Notes: generated by a model not told the origin, from the letters alone. 64,000 nt of DNA from Prorocentrum cordatum (GCA_963575745.1 CAUYUJ010017865.1:80540-144539), one strand, 5' to 3'. Shown: positions 47,660 through 59,869, numbered from the stretch's first letter. Program-made: numbers and translations.

Positions 47660-48806
47660 GAGCAGGAGGCAAAGATTGACAGTATGGGTCACGGGCCCCC
47701 GCGATAGGTTTTGTCGATTTGTCGGGGGCATTCGTTGCCTTGGCTGGACGCGGCTCGAGTGTGTCTTGTGATGTGAGGCGGTGCTTGGCCCGTTCTCATT
47801 GATCAAGGCACAGGCGCGAAATTTTTGGTCAACCATTTCGTTCCTTCTGCGACAGGGTTTCCCGTTCCGTTTTGGGCGCGGTCCGTTTTTGGGGTCGGCG
47901 GTGCGGGGAGTGCTGTCTCACGTCTCGCATGCGGTGAGCGCGCTGATCTCTTTCAGCAAGCGGTGTCCCAGAGCAAATGGGACAAAGGGGGGGCAGGAGT
48001 CTGGCTTGGGCCACATTCATGACAGTGTCAGACACGAATGGAAAGCAATTGGAGAAGTGCTTGACGCGTCCCGTGCCCCAACCAGCTCATCTAGAAACGA
48101 TGCCCATGCGAGTTGGTGCGATCAGGCAAGTGTGGGAGCAAGGAGGGGCAGTCGTTATCACTCGAAGCGGGAAGGTGATGGAGGAGGGAGAAAGGAGAGG
48201 GAAGGGGAAAAGGCACACGAAGAGGAGGTTGGCGAACAGAAAAGCCAGTGGTTCACTGGATGCATGGAGGTTCTTGGGACATCTCTTGAGGGTTTTTGGG
48301 GAGCCTACTCAGGCATCTTGGCGACTTCTCCGCGGTTCAGGTGACATTTTGAGCCGCTTGGCAGCTCGGGGGGAACCCTTTCGGGCCCCTTTGTTGCCTC
48401 TTGGTAGCTTTTTTGGTGCGTTTTCGGCGCCTCTTGAGGTTTTGTGCAATGTTTCTGGGGGCCGCGTTCGCCCTCTTGGGGCGATCATGTGCGACATTGA
48501 GTGAAGAGGGGGAACTGCAACCAGGGCTGCCCGTCGATCGCCTACGCGTCGCCTTCCAGGGGCGCTCTTGCGCCTGGTTTGGGGCCACCTGAGCCCCTCT
48601 TCGGTTCCCCCTGGGTGCTCTTCAGGCTATATTGAGGCTTCGACGACCATTGGCAACGGGGAGATGGTTACGCCAAAAGTGAGCGTGACGGCTAGCGGGC
48701 GGGCAGGGGTCAAGCTATCCATTCCGCCTGCTGGCCGTCTCCCTCACTCCCACCCGCCATCCTGTCTCAGAAGGTCAGCGCAGTAGCATGTCTACGAACC
48801 GTTCCA
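47660..48806. other. No gene recognised
   Basis: Moderately GC-rich DNA with frames of 60 to 190 codons but no motif. From about 48260 it shows scattered CTTGGG and CTCTTGAGG words like the degenerate array at 49690. Confidence 0.5.
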
Positions 48807-49040
48807 GACGACGATGGTGACGGGGATGCTCATGATGATGATGCGTATGACGGTGATGATGATGATGCTGATGATGCTGGCGATGATGGCGATCATGAGC
48901 AGGACGATGAGGATGGATGAAGTGGGGAGACGATGACGAGGAGTTTGCGGGTGATGGTGATGATGATGATGCTGATGACGGCGGCGGTGGTGATAACGGT
49001 GATGATCATGACGATGATCATGATGATGAGGAGGTGAATG
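48807..49040. repeat. Degenerate GAT repeat
   Basis: GATGATGAT with frequent GGT, GCT and CAT changes. Confidence 0.9.
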
Positions 49041-49689
49041 GGGGAGGAGTCACAAGATGATGGATCAAAAATGCTCGATCAGTATGATGAGTAGGTTGCG
49101 GCAGTGAACAGACGGAGTAAAGGGCTCTCGACTCCTCTCTGGGGGTCTCTGTGGCCACTTGGACTCATACTGGCAGCCATCTTCAGTCGCCAGGCGCCGT
49201 CCAGAAGTCGAAAAGGTGCCAGACTGTTGTCGCCGGTGCCGAACTTTGCGTGGCAGTTTCGAGCTCCCGTGAGAGCCAGGTGCCGTCGCCGCGTGCCCCA
49301 GTGCCCACGAGAGACGGGTTTCGCAGTGTGTAAGCGGCGGCGACATGTGGTGGCTTTGATTCGGCCCAGACCGCCACCGTGCTCTCTTCGGGTCTTTGCG
49401 GTCTTTGAGAGTCTGCAGGGCTGCTCAAAAAGATGGCTCCGGCGCGGAGTAGTCCTTGGTCTCACTCCAAGGGCTCCAGCTCGGCTTAAGCCAAAAGGTA
49501 TCACGGGGGTCCCAAGAAAGGGTTCCAGAGGACTGCGCTTGGCCCCCAAAAGCGGCCCAGGAGGTCCAAGAGATTTCCAGGAGAGGGGGGCCCGCTTTAA
49601 TCCAGCTGCCTGCGGCAAGTCCCGCCACCGTGGCAGTCCACCAGGCTCGGTGGCGATTGTTCGAGAGTGTACTGGAAGCATCTTGGATG

Positions 49690-50260
49690 TTCGTTGGGAT
49701 ATCGTGGGAGGCCTCCCGGGAGCTTATTGGAGGCAGCTTTGCGGCCTCTTTGGGGCTGTTTGGGGGTTGTTGGGGGCCTCTCGGGGTCTCCTTGGGGCTT
49801 CTCGGACGCCTCTTGGGGCCTCCTGGGGACTCTTCGGGCAGAAGGATCGAATTGTCGGTGTATGTTCCCCCTCTTGGGCCTCTCCTGGGCCTGTCAGGGG
49901 GCAATGTTGCGTGTCATGGGCGCCTGCGAGGCTCTTCTGAGGCCCTCCTGGGGCGTCTAGAGACCCTCTCGGAAGCCTCTCGGGCCATCATGGGGCGCTC
50001 TTGGGGGCCCCTGGAGCTGTCTTGGAGTGTCGGACCGCGAAAAGGCGACAACGTGATAAACATTGACAAACATAATGAAAATCAATTGTTTTTGTCTTTT
50101 GGGCCCTCTTGGGGATTTCTTGGGGGTCCTCTTGGAGCGCTCTTGGGGCTTTTTGGGGCCTCGTGGGCCGTCTCGGAGGCATCTTGGGCCATCTTGGCGG
50201 CTTTGGTAGCCTCCCCGGTCCGCGTGGGATGCCATCCTGGGCGTCTTGGACGCCTTGGAG
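49690..50260. repeat. Degenerate CTTGGGGCCTC repeat
   Basis: Short words such as CTCTTGGGGCC, TCTCGGGG and CCTTGGGGC recur every 9 to 30 bp, interrupted at 50040-50100 by AT-rich sequence. A 376-codon + frame (49456-50586) is read through it as GLLG/ASW-like repeats; I see no domain and treat it as repeat-derived. Confidence 0.8.
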
Positions 50261-51219
50261 AGCGGCAGGGGCGCGTCAGGGCACCGATAGAGCCTCGAAA
50301 ACAGGGGGCGCCGCATGGGCTTGTGTGCGTGCCAGGAGGGCAGGGGGCCCTTAGCAAGGTTGCAGAAACCCTACCAGACAGAACTTGGCATTGTAGCACG
50401 CGTCAACGTGCCAGGGGGCACGATTGCAGATATGGTGCACGGTGGTGCCGAAGCTGTTCAACAGCGCTTCTTCAGAATTTGAAGGCGCGGGCAGCGAACC
50501 GAAGGAAAGCCCGCAAGTCTTCAAAAGGATCCCAAGTTCGCCCCAAGCAACCCCTCCAAAGGTCGAAGACGCACCCAGCCATATAAGAGGTATCCACAGA
50601 TGACCTGCTTCTTCCAGATCGCTTTAGTTTACGCCCTCCGCATCACTCTTCTCCCCACTTGTGTGACTGATGGTTTTCGGGTCATACCTCGGGCTGCAGC
50701 AGACGCGTGCCCCGATTCAGATCCGCTTCGAACGCGCTCGGCGACGCACTCTGTTGGAGAGCATTCCGGGGCGACATCATTCCCAGGAGTGAGCGAAAAC
50801 TTCCGCAAACCTTGGTTTCGACGTCTGCCCCCTGAAATTCCGTAGGGGTGGAGTGGAGCCATGTGGCTCGCTCTTTCTACCCAACCCTCAGGCGGTTGAG
50901 GTACTTGTTTTGAGTAGAGCATTGTGGCGTGCACCTCCTTCTCCCGCCCTCCAATCTTCTTGTCCCGTGTGCGCTGGGTACCAAGAGGATACGGAGGCCC
51001 ACCAGAATGGTGCCGCGCCCAGGTTATCATGAGACTTCCCTGGCCCTGGGGGGTTGTGCTCTGCGAAATCGGCGCCACTCTTGTGGGCTCATGGGAGGCC
51101 CGACGGAGGCTTGTCTTATGCAGGCCATCAGGGCACGTCGCCGTCCTTGGGGGGCTGCGATCTGCGACGCTGTCGCCGCTTTCGTGGGCCCCCGGCACGT
51201 GCAAGTGCAAGTGCAAGTC

Positions 51220-53046
51220 TTCGTTCAGTGTTTGCACCAGTATACCCCCTTGCACGAACTGCTACAGCTGCCGACAGATTTTCTGAAGGGGCTGGTACAA
51301 GAGTACAAGAGGTACAAGCGAAACGCGAGTCGTCAAGACTACTCCGACGTAGAAGGCTGGAGGGGTAGGAAAACGGAGGTGGAGAAGGCGTGGCCCACGT
51401 GCCGCGAGACCACAGAGCTGGTCGCAGCGCCGGAGTACTTACACAGCGGCCAGACGAATGGGTTTGCAGAGACGGAAGGCGGCGGTAGGGAATCAACGAG
51501 CGGCAATGGGAGAACAGGAGACGGAGACAAGGGCAACGAGGAAGGGCGAACCTGGCTGCAGGAGTACCTCGGCGTCTGGGTGCAAAAGGGGCAGGAGTTT
51601 CGACAGAACCACGTGCGCCAGTGGAGCAAGCGTTTGCAGCGCGTGGTACCGTTGGCACATTGTCAGAGGAAAGACGACATGACGCAGTGCAAAAGCTTCT
51701 TCCCGCGCACGTCGTGGCTCATAGATCGCGCAGTGGTGTTGTGCGAAGGTTTTTTTGAGAAAGCGTGACATGCCGCGAGCAGGGAGGAGGAACATGACAG
51801 GGTGCCTGCGCGGGCCCATGAACGACGAGAACCTGAACGGCACGTTACCAGCGATGCTAAGCGGCGCGGTAGGATTGAATTTTAACAGCGATTTGCAGAT
51901 TCCGCACAGGTTCCCAGTGACGGAAGCGACGCGCGATAGGTGTGTGTGCGATGAGCGGTGCTGGGAGACGGATCGACCCGTCGACGTGGTTCTGGCGGCG
52001 CAAAGAGCGCAGAATGCAGCGGCGGGGTATGCGGCGGACTATCAGTGCAAGCGGTGTGCCCCGTCGTTCAACGAGGTGAGGGAGATTAAAAAGGGCCACC
52101 GCGTGCTGGCGGATCAGACGAAAGACAGGGCCGCGGCGTACCGGGCGAACAGGCACATGAAGAGGTTCCTGAGTGACATGTACGGGAGAGGCGTGGTGCG
52201 GTCAGCACAGGAAAGTGCGAATCTGCGAGCGTACCGAGACCCCGGAGACGTGACTGGTGCCGAGAGTATCAAGACCGCGAAGCCTGCCATGATCCCGGGA
52301 GCAGAAGCCGTGCGTATGGCGGAGCGGCTCTGTGCTGACGGGGACGGTGTTACCGTAGCAGCGTCGGGGATTCTGGAAGCGGACAAACGAGAAGGGTCGA
52401 AAAAGGTTCGAATTGTGTCTAAGAGTCCAGTGTACTTGTATGGCGTGCGCCCGCTTGACGCTCCTGGTGCGCCCGACTTGGCACACCTATCGTTGTGTGA
52501 GTTATTGCGATATTGGCGCGTCGAGTTGGCAGCGTTTCCCCGCAGCGGAGCAGAGCTGGCAGCCGCGGCCAGCAATGAGTACCAGGCGGAGCTGACGCTG
52601 TCCGGGAGTCAGAAGGTCCGCGAAGCAGACCAGCAGAGAGTCAGAGAGCGGATGCTGACGAAGGCGGTGCGCAGGCTGGACCCCAATTGAAAGCCGGAGT
52701 GGATTATGTGATCAAGGAGGGATGGGGGAGTTCTTCGTGGGTACCATTCCCGGATGTTCCGGAGTTGGAAACTCTGAGGCACACGTGGGTGCTGGTGCGG
52801 AACGAGCGCCCGAGGAACCCCAGTTTTCATGGAGCGCCGCAGCCGAAGCACGGAGCGGGGCAGGAGGATAGGAACGGGCTTTTGTTGATGGTATATTTTC
52901 GGGCGTGCACGCTGCGTGACGACGTCGAATGTGGAGTGCCGCGCCTGGCTAGACACTCTCCAAGGGTTAAGGGTACTTTCCCGTCAATGGGATGGGGTTA
53001 TGTGAACCGACGGGGGGTTCCCATAAAAAGGGAAAAGATCCCTTAA
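51220..53046 (+). pseudogene. Decayed mobile-element-type protein gene 1
   Basis: Three successive + frames (to 51768, 51755-52690, 52687-53046) read as one protein broken by two single-base changes. At 51750-51756 a run of seven T shifts the frame; with one T fewer, LCEGF continues as LRKRDMPRAGRR. At 52685-52688 CCCAATTGA becomes CCCAATTTG with one more T, so RRLDPN continues as LKAGVDYVIK. The protein has Cys/His-rich parts (CVCDERCWETD, YQCKRCAPSFNEV) and the segment HTWVLVRNERPRNPSFHGAP. From memory it resembles a large family of multi-copy proteins in dinoflagellate genomes, probably from Helitron-like or other DNA transposons; this was not checked. A hexamer repeat AAGTGC at 51201-51223 marks the left edge; the 3' part is missing. 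Confidence 0.6.
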
Positions 53047-53769
53047 CTTAGGATTTTAGCACTGCGCGCTAAGAGCAATGACGAGATTTTGAACTTACTA
53101 ATACGCATCTCAAACAACAGCCAAACAACGATGAACAATGCGAACACGAAAAAGCACAACAACTCACCGTCGATGGTAAACGACGCGGAAGTCCGCCCCC
53201 TGCTCGCCCCCCAACAAATAAAAGCAACACACAATCAAATCCAACAATGGGTTCCCGCTGAATCGCGAGTTGGTCACACCAGGTTTGCATGTCCCTGCTT
53301 ACAAGCCACATGACCACGTCCCATCGGGGCTGGTCGGCGTGAATTTATCACTTGCGCTCGCAGGTCGTGTGGCCGAGTCAACGCGTAGAGGGCTCGGTCG
53401 GAGTGGCTCGTCACAATGTCAGGATGTCTCAAGCGGTTGTCCTTCTATTTGCAAGCGTTGCAGCCAACCATATGCGAAGCTGAGACAATGTCCGAAATGA
53501 CGGGTGGCATGGTGTGCGGATGTCTCAAGTGAAATGCCGAATCCACTGTTGGGGTCCTGGCGTTTCTTGGGGCACGGACCCACGGGAAGGGGTCAGCGCC
53601 CCGTTCTTCCACAACTCCCCCCCGAACAATGCCCGCTCGTGTCACTCACTGTTTGGGGTGCGCCTCCTCCCCCTCCTCCTCCTTCCTCCTCCGCAACCAT
53701 TTCTGCCCAAACTCGTTTTGACCCAAACGGGCTTCGCACAATTGTGTTTCCTCAGTGTGCGTCGCAAGA
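53047..53769. other. Spacer between the two decayed elements
   Basis: AT-richer sequence with A/C-rich words (CAACAGCCAAACAACG) at its left and no gene recognised. Ends in a pyrimidine-rich stretch (53660-53695) shortly before the first coding frame of the next element. Confidence 0.5.
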
Positions 53770-55270
53770 ATGGACGACGATGTCGTCGGCGACGAGGCCC
53801 CTGCGGAGGGCGCGGCCGTCGGCGGCGACGGCGTGGCTGCAGCGGCGGGCCGGCGGAGGCGTCGGGGCCGAGAGATCCTTCGCGGGCCCGACGGGCTCTG
53901 GTTCGTCTTCGGCGTGCGCGGCGGCCCGTTCGCCAGCGAGTATTCGGGGGCCGAGGGCGTCCGCTTTGAAGACGGACAGCATTGGCTGTTCGGCGCTGTC
54001 CTGGGCCACTGGGAGCTGATCCCCCTGCGGGATTCTGGGGCTTCCCTGGTGAGCTCGATCAGCTCATTGTGCGAAGATCGTTGGCGGCACTGCGAGGTAA
54101 AGCTTGTCACGGTGTTCTGGTGCACAGAGCTGTAACATGCGTCGAGTTGCTTGAGGCTCGCGCTTGCGACCCCGATGCAGTGAACCTGAATGTTGCCCTT
54201 GACGCACTGCAAGGGCAGATATGTATGTGCAGATCTTTGGAGGGAGATGCTGTGCGCGGGAGCTGGGATGAACACGTTGAGCAAATCCGTGTTGCGCATG
54301 GGGACATCACCATGTGCGGACCCGTTGTTCTATGTCCATCGTTCGCTGTGAGTCTGATGGGAATGATGCAAGTGTTGTTTTGCTGTGATGTGGTGACGAA
54401 GTGAATGAAACAAACCTTGAGGTTCGGGCCGCGGCCTTCTATCTTGAAAGTGTTCCGACGAGGGCATGCGGAGCACGTGCCTGCCCTGCCAGCCCTTGAG
54501 GCAGGCGTCGCGCCAGGGGTACGGCGCCACTCTGTAAATGCTTCTCTGGTCTTGGCGTGGCTGGATGCCAGTTGCACTCTGAGATCGCTCAGGCACGCCG
54601 CTAAAGGCGCGATCGCTTGGAGCAGGCTGTTCTCAGAGAGTGGGCGGTTCGATCGTATCGAATTAAAGCGCAGCTTGAGATTGATCAGGTACGAGACCTT
54701 GCGCACGGCCAGGGTCAGAGCAGACTGGGCTGCCATGCGCCTGACCAGACAACTATTCCTCACAATGAATTGGAATGAGGTTGACATCTACCTGTATGTT
54801 GATTGCAGTCCGCAAGGCAGAGGCTGGGAGATGCAAGCTGCCTCGTACCGTGTCCGCGTTGCAGGCCGAGAGTTTCTTTCCAGGATGTTTGCCCCAGTTC
54901 TTCTTATGAGAACTCAGCTTTCGGCGCTTGCCAAGACTGCTGCGCTATTGTGGCAGATTCACTTGGTGTTTGGCGGCAATGCAACTGTCATGCGCAAAGT
55001 TCTCGATCGCGTGCGTGGCGTGGTCTCCGATATGGGGACATAATACATGGTCGCCAAAATGAACGACTGTCTGCCTGATTTTTATCAGTGTCTTGGCGCC
55101 AAGTTTGTGCTTGCCAGGCGACAGCTGTTGTTGCCGCGTGCCATTGTTATTCCTGGCTGGAGGCACAAGGTGGATAATCTTATCAGGTGCGGCTGTAATA
55201 CCCTTGTGTGGTTCCCGCGCTTTCTCGTGAGGATCAAGGCGTTGGCGTCGCTCTTCAGAGATGAGGTTCG
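53770..55270 (+). pseudogene. Decayed mobile-element gene 2, 5' part with RNase H-like motifs
   Basis: From MDDDVVGDE (53770) the frame reads HWELIPLRDSGASL, shifts once near 54050 (one extra base would restore ASL-ELDQLIVRRSL), then one frame runs to about 55270 through two in-frame stops: TGA at 54402 and TAA at 55041. Two motifs stand out: YLYVDCSPQGRGWEMQA (about 54790-54840) and GVVSDMGT just before the TAA. A strand ending in Asp followed by Ser and Gly, and a later SDMG, would fit the first and second catalytic Asp of an RNase H-like transposase fold (inference). The TAA sits where GAA (Glu) would give DMGTE. The product is likely a transposase-like or related replication protein of a DNA element. 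Confidence 0.5.
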
Positions 55271-55830
55271 TATTCATTCGAATCCACGCCGCCCCCCAAT
55301 TGCCAGCGTCTCCATCCTACCTCTTACGCCCCTCCTCCTCCCTCTTCCTACCTCCTGCCTTCCGCCGCCCCTTGAAAACGTTGGGAAACCTGGGATCCAT
55401 TCGCGGTGGCAGGCAGGAGATAGGAGGTAGGGTGTACGAAATAAGAGGTAGGAGCTCGGACGATGGTGCGAGGAAGGAGGAGGAGGGGGTAGAAAGAACG
55501 AGTCAAGAGGTTGGCAGAAGTCTCGGAGGTAAACGGTGAGAGGCCGAAGGCAGGAGGTACGAGACAGGAGGGGAACAGACCAGACGAGGTGAGACGCACG
55601 GCGTGGGAGGTAGGAGTGGCATATGATGCAGACTGCAACTGGTATGTACCTCGAAGCTGGTAGGACGAAGGATCTCCGAGGCCAGTGGGAGGCGGGAGGG
55701 GGGAGTAGGAAGCAGGATGTAGGAGGTGGGATGAGGTTGGAGGCAGGAGGTAAGAAGTAGGAGTACGAAGTAGGAGTAGGAGGTGGGACATATAAAACTA
55801 GGTGCGTGCGTGCATGTGAATGAATATGCG
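55265..55830. repeat. Low-complexity insertion in decayed element 2
   Basis: The left part is C/T-rich (CCTCCTCCTCCCTCTTCC) and the right part is G/A-rich (GGAGGTAGGAGTA, GGAGGCGGGAGG). The two parts are roughly complementary, with AACGTTGGGAAACCTGGGAT in the loop, so it can fold as one large imperfect hairpin. It breaks the coding sequence between ...ASLFRDEV and QGVRHTLETHW. Confidence 0.75.
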
Positions 55831-57773
55831 CCCCAGGGTGTACGGCACACTTTAGAGACGCACTGGGGAGCACTTGGACTGCATGGTCTAGCTGCTCTTG
55901 TGGGATCGGTGTCGAATGTGCCTAGTTTTGCGGAGTGGAGGTGGCAGAAACTTTATCATGTGCTGACCTGCTTGGACGGTTTCATTTGGTCGGCCAGGGG
56001 CCACATCACCAGAGCTGCATTTGGAGATATTCGTGACAAAACCCGTCTGGATATAGTTCTTGGGGCCATGAGTTGTCAATCGTTCCCCTTCCAGTTCCAA
56101 GTCATGATGTGGTTCAATTCGTGGCTCAATGATCTAATCCGTTTTGCAGGGTACTGCCCCTGCCATCGTCATCTGTGGGATTCTGGTGAGGCCATCAATT
56201 GCACTCGATCTGGTTGCGTGCTAGGCTTTGCTTTCGAGCACGGCATGTCTAAGTTGAGGGCTGGGCTGAACGAGGCCAATGCTTGGATGGGGGGCAGGTT
56301 CGGCCCCGACCAGCAACTGTTGCGCCAAGCCCAAGGCTTGGCGAGGAGCACGTTCGCCCTCGGGTCCTTGAAGCTCAAATTCTTGAACGATCTACCTTGC
56401 ATCTTGGGGAGGTTGCATGCGCCTGGCATGAAATCAAGATGCATTGACTTGTTCAATGCGCATCCGCAATGTTGCCATGATTCCGTGACTCTGGCCATCA
56501 CGAGACCAGGGTCGCCATTGCGTGCTGCAGTAGATAACATCAACGAGAGGGGGGAGAACATCAGCCCTCAGCTGGAGGCAGAAATCGATTCCATTCGATT
56601 TGCACCTTTGGATGACACTGTTGCCGAGGGCCCCCATGCCGTGGCTAGGCACCACCACTTGCGAGCTCGGCGGGGCACCTTTCCTTGGATCGCCAGTTCC
56701 ATCAGGCTCGAGAATAATCTTGAGGACATCCGTGGTTTCTGTAGCGCTTTAGACGTAAATCTTGACACGAACTGGGCCAACGCTAAGTCAGTGCTGCAAC
56801 CGCCAAGGGCAGCTTCTACGCTCATGGCGCCATCTCGCCTGAAACGATCTCGAGCTATTGCCAGAACATACACGGCAACGCACTTGAGCTGCATGCGATA
56901 TGGCATGGCAGCCCCCGCAAGTGCGCCTGGCTCTGGAGGCGGTGGCGATGACGGTGCAGGGCCGAGTGCAGGTGGACATGTTGACGGCGTGCTGAGTGAC
57001 GCAGAACATGATGAGCCAGGTGGCCCAGATGATGATGAGCCACACGATGGAGGAGGAGGAGGAGGAGGAGGTAGCGGTGGCGGTGGCGGTGGTGCGCCAC
57101 GGCGGGGTCCCAAGAAAAAGCACGTCGAAGGATTTGCTGTCGGAGAGGCGAGCTTGCATGCAGAATATCTGTCCAAATTGCTTGTGCAGTACGGCTACTA
57201 TTCGTTCCAATGCCATGGTGACGATGAAGTTGACGAGCCTCCATGCGTGTACATGCAGGTGTTGAGCTTGAAGGTCCGCGCAAAACTTGTGCATACTGTA
57301 AACACGCAAGCCAGCGACACGGACTCCTTCGTTATACATGTGCAATTTTTGGGGCGATGGGTTGGTAATCCATTGGGGTCCGATGTTGTGCGCGCTTATC
57401 CTGTCCAGGATCCAGGGCCGTTCGGTTTCTTTGAATTCATGGATGCGTCGTTTGAGTGTAGACAGAACTTGAAGGAATGGCAGGCAGTGCCAAGCGATAT
57501 TGAAGGCTGCTTGGATTTATGTGAGCCTCGGGTTGCAGCGCCTACTGGCTCCAGAGTGCAATGGCCCACGTTGTCTCTGTTGGACCATCTCGAGGCACTT
57601 GGGTGGACATCGTGTGCCCAAGTTGTTGCGTATGAGAAGTGCGACGGAGCTGTGACATACGATTCTCGTAACATGCATGTTGGTAGGAAACATTACTTGC
57701 TAGCTCTGCTCTCGCTGGGGGCCCTCTTTGACAAGGGGGCCAAGCCTTTCAAATCGTCTGAGCCCGATTCGTT

Positions 57774-57833
<60 letters not shown>

Positions 57834-58509
57834 TTTTTTTTTTTTTTGTCGATTGCTCCTCAAGGATCCATCCAAAGCAGTGCCAGGCGAGAAATCTGCC
57901 AGGCACATTGCCATTCTGAACTCCTTGGAAGGAGATGGCGAGCATGATGTTGCAGCAATCGTTGACATGCCTGCAAAAAAACCGAAAGTGGATGTGCCAG
58001 CTATTCTTGATGACGTGGTCGGGGACGACGGTGTGGATGCACCGCGTGACGGTATCATCGATGACGCCGTCATGGGCCCCATCCCGCTCGAGGACGACGT
58101 CGTCGGCGACGACGTCGCTGGCGACGACGACGTCGTGAGCGATGACGGCCAGCAGGTTGACGAGCTCGCCCCTGCAGTTCCCCCTCCAGCGCCCGTGGGA
58201 GATGGATTGCTTGCTGGCGCGGAGGCAATTGCGCATTTCATCGAGGGCCAGCGGGTCACGAGAGAGACCCACATGTTACCATCTGGCCTGCAAGCAGTTG
58301 GCGTCCGTGTGCACTGTTGCAACGTCAACCGTGGCAGGTGCAGGCTGTTTCGATCTGTTCGCGTGGGCACAGAGCGATATGGCCCACGCGCAGCGCAGTA
58401 TTATTTGGGCGCATGGCTGCGCCTGGCGTTTGAGTCCGCAGATGAAGCGGGCCACCGAAAGCCCACCTCAGCAGAGGTGGACGCATACGCAGCAGAGGAT
58501 GTTGGATAA
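55783..58509 (+). pseudogene. Decayed mobile-element gene 2, 3' part (908-codon open frame)
   Basis: This frame is open for 2.7 kb and ends at TAA. Its coding sense probably resumes at about 55830 after the insertion. It contains SFAEWRWQKLYHVL, a Cys/His cluster (GYCPCHRHLWDSGEAINC), an Asp/Gly-rich acidic linker (GGGGDDGAGPSAGGHVDG, about 56935-57100) with a Gly/Ser tract, and after a poly-T insertion (57775-57847) a second acidic region (DDVVGDDVAGDDDVVSDD) and GTERYGPRAAQYYLG. The acidic DDVVGD words resemble the start of the 5' part (MDDDVVGDE). Function is unknown; neighbours and repeats point to a mobile element. It has no catalytic motif that I can name with confidence. Confidence 0.5.
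57775..57847. repeat. Poly-T insertion inside the 908-codon frame
   Basis: T58-G-T14 between CCGATTCGTTG and GTCGATTGCTCC. Poly-T codes for Phe in every frame, so the frame stays open only because the tract has no stop; its length decides whether the downstream frame is in register. Confidence 0.97.
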
Positions 58510-58539
58510 AACCTCTGCGCAATGCATTGAAAAAATATG

Positions 58540-58887
58540 AAAAGTGATGTGCCCATCAGCACCGAGACCCTATGTCAGCATGACAAGGGCCATGGCGACT
58601 ATCACCGGCATCTCCACCATCATCATCACCATCAGCATCACCAACATCCAACGTTATCATCAACATCACTGGGGCAGTCTCGGCATTTTGCTGTACGACC
58701 CTGGGGACCCACCATCGTTGACTCTGTGGGATTAACGTCCCCGTGGGCCCTCGTGCCGACGTCTGGCCATGCCACCCGATGGGGTCACCATCCTCATGAG
58801 GCCGATTGGGGATCGGGTTGCTAACCCGCCTCGCGTCTCACTTCACTTCTCTCCCCCTCGCTGTTCCCTGTGGGTTCGTGCAATGCA
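58540..58887. other. No gene recognised; short CAT repeat
   Basis: A CATCATCACC-type repeat at about 58612-58665, then ordinary sequence. Confidence 0.6.
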
Positions 58888-59535
58888 AGTGGCAACGCCA
58901 ACGTCACCGTGCCACTTAAGCAACGGGGGTACCGTGCCAGCGCCAGCAATGCCAACATCAACATCACCGTGCCAACGCCAACATTGCCCTGCCAACGACA
59001 ACGTCAACAAAACCAACGCCAACATGTTTACCGTGCCAAAGCAAACATGGCCGTGCCAACGACGGCAACAGCAAATCCAACAACATCTGCACCGTGCCAA
59101 CGCCAACATTGCCGTGCCAACGACAACGCCAACAAAATCAGCATCAACAAGATTCCCGTGCCAGCGACAACATTGCCGTGCCAACGACAACGCCAACAAA
59201 CCCAACGCCAACATGTTCACCGTGCCAGCGCCAGCATTGCCGTGCCAGCGACAGCGACAATACAACCAACACCAACATGTTTCCCGTGCCTTCGCCAGCA
59301 ATGCCGTGCCAGCGACAGCGCCAAGAAAACCAACTCCAACATGTTTACCGTGCCAGCGCCAGCATTGCCGTGCCAGCGACAGCATTACCGTGCCAGCGCC
59401 AGCATCATCGTTCCATCGCAAGCGTCAGCAATGCCAACGCCAGCAATGGCACCACCAACAATGCTACATATGTTTGCGCTTTAGCGCCACAACGCCAGCG
59501 CCAAGATGACCGTGCCAGCGCCAGCATTGCAACCA
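58888..59535. repeat. GTGCCAACGCCAACATT minisatellite
   Basis: Words CCGTGCCA(A/G)CGCCA, CAACATTGCCGTGCCAACGA and CAACGCCAACA recur with a 6-bp sub-period (CCAACG/CCAGCG) and a longer period near 60 bp. Period multiples of three give frames of 150 to 250 codons rich in Pro, Ala, Asn and Gln on the + strand. Confidence 0.93.
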
Positions 59536-59612
59536 TTATGTAGGCATCTTGACTCAAACGCCATTTGTTTGGAGAATCGACATAGACGCCTCCGCGAGAG
59601 CAGACCCGCCAG

Positions 59613-59864
59613 ATGCCACCTGTTTGGTTCTCTAAGCTCAGCCCTTCGGCCCAGCGGAAGGTGGCGCAGCTGGCGATGAAGCTTTCGGTTGAGAGGGCCA
59701 GGTCGAAGCGGCTCAGAATTCGGATGTGTAAGCTCAAGACCAAACTGCACCAGGTTAGTCGGACCATCCAGAGTGCGCTCGCACACGACAGTGGTCAAGC
59801 AACGTTGGGCAACCAGGAGGCAGCGGACGCAGAGAGCGATCCTGACTTTGAAGTGTTGATCTGA
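59613..59864 (+). other. Short open frame, possibly the end of element 2
   Basis: 83 codons beginning at ATG: MPPVWFSKLSPSAQRKVA then a basic helix (ERARSKRLRIRMCKLKTKLHQ) and an acidic end (ADAESDPDFEVLI). Reads like a genuine small protein or a C-terminal piece, but no family is known to me and there is no supporting context. Confidence 0.3.
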
Positions 59865-59869
59865 GCATG

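Noticed and set aside
49456-50586. 376-codon + frame as a protein with GLLG repeats
   Set aside because: The repeats match the DNA-level CTTGGGGCC words, and the frame includes an AT-rich interruption without any protein feature. Kept only as a repeat.
58769-59543. Secreted Pro/Gln/Thr-rich repeat protein on the + strand
   Set aside because: The 6-bp sub-period of the minisatellite explains several overlapping frames at once; no signal peptide or stable start.
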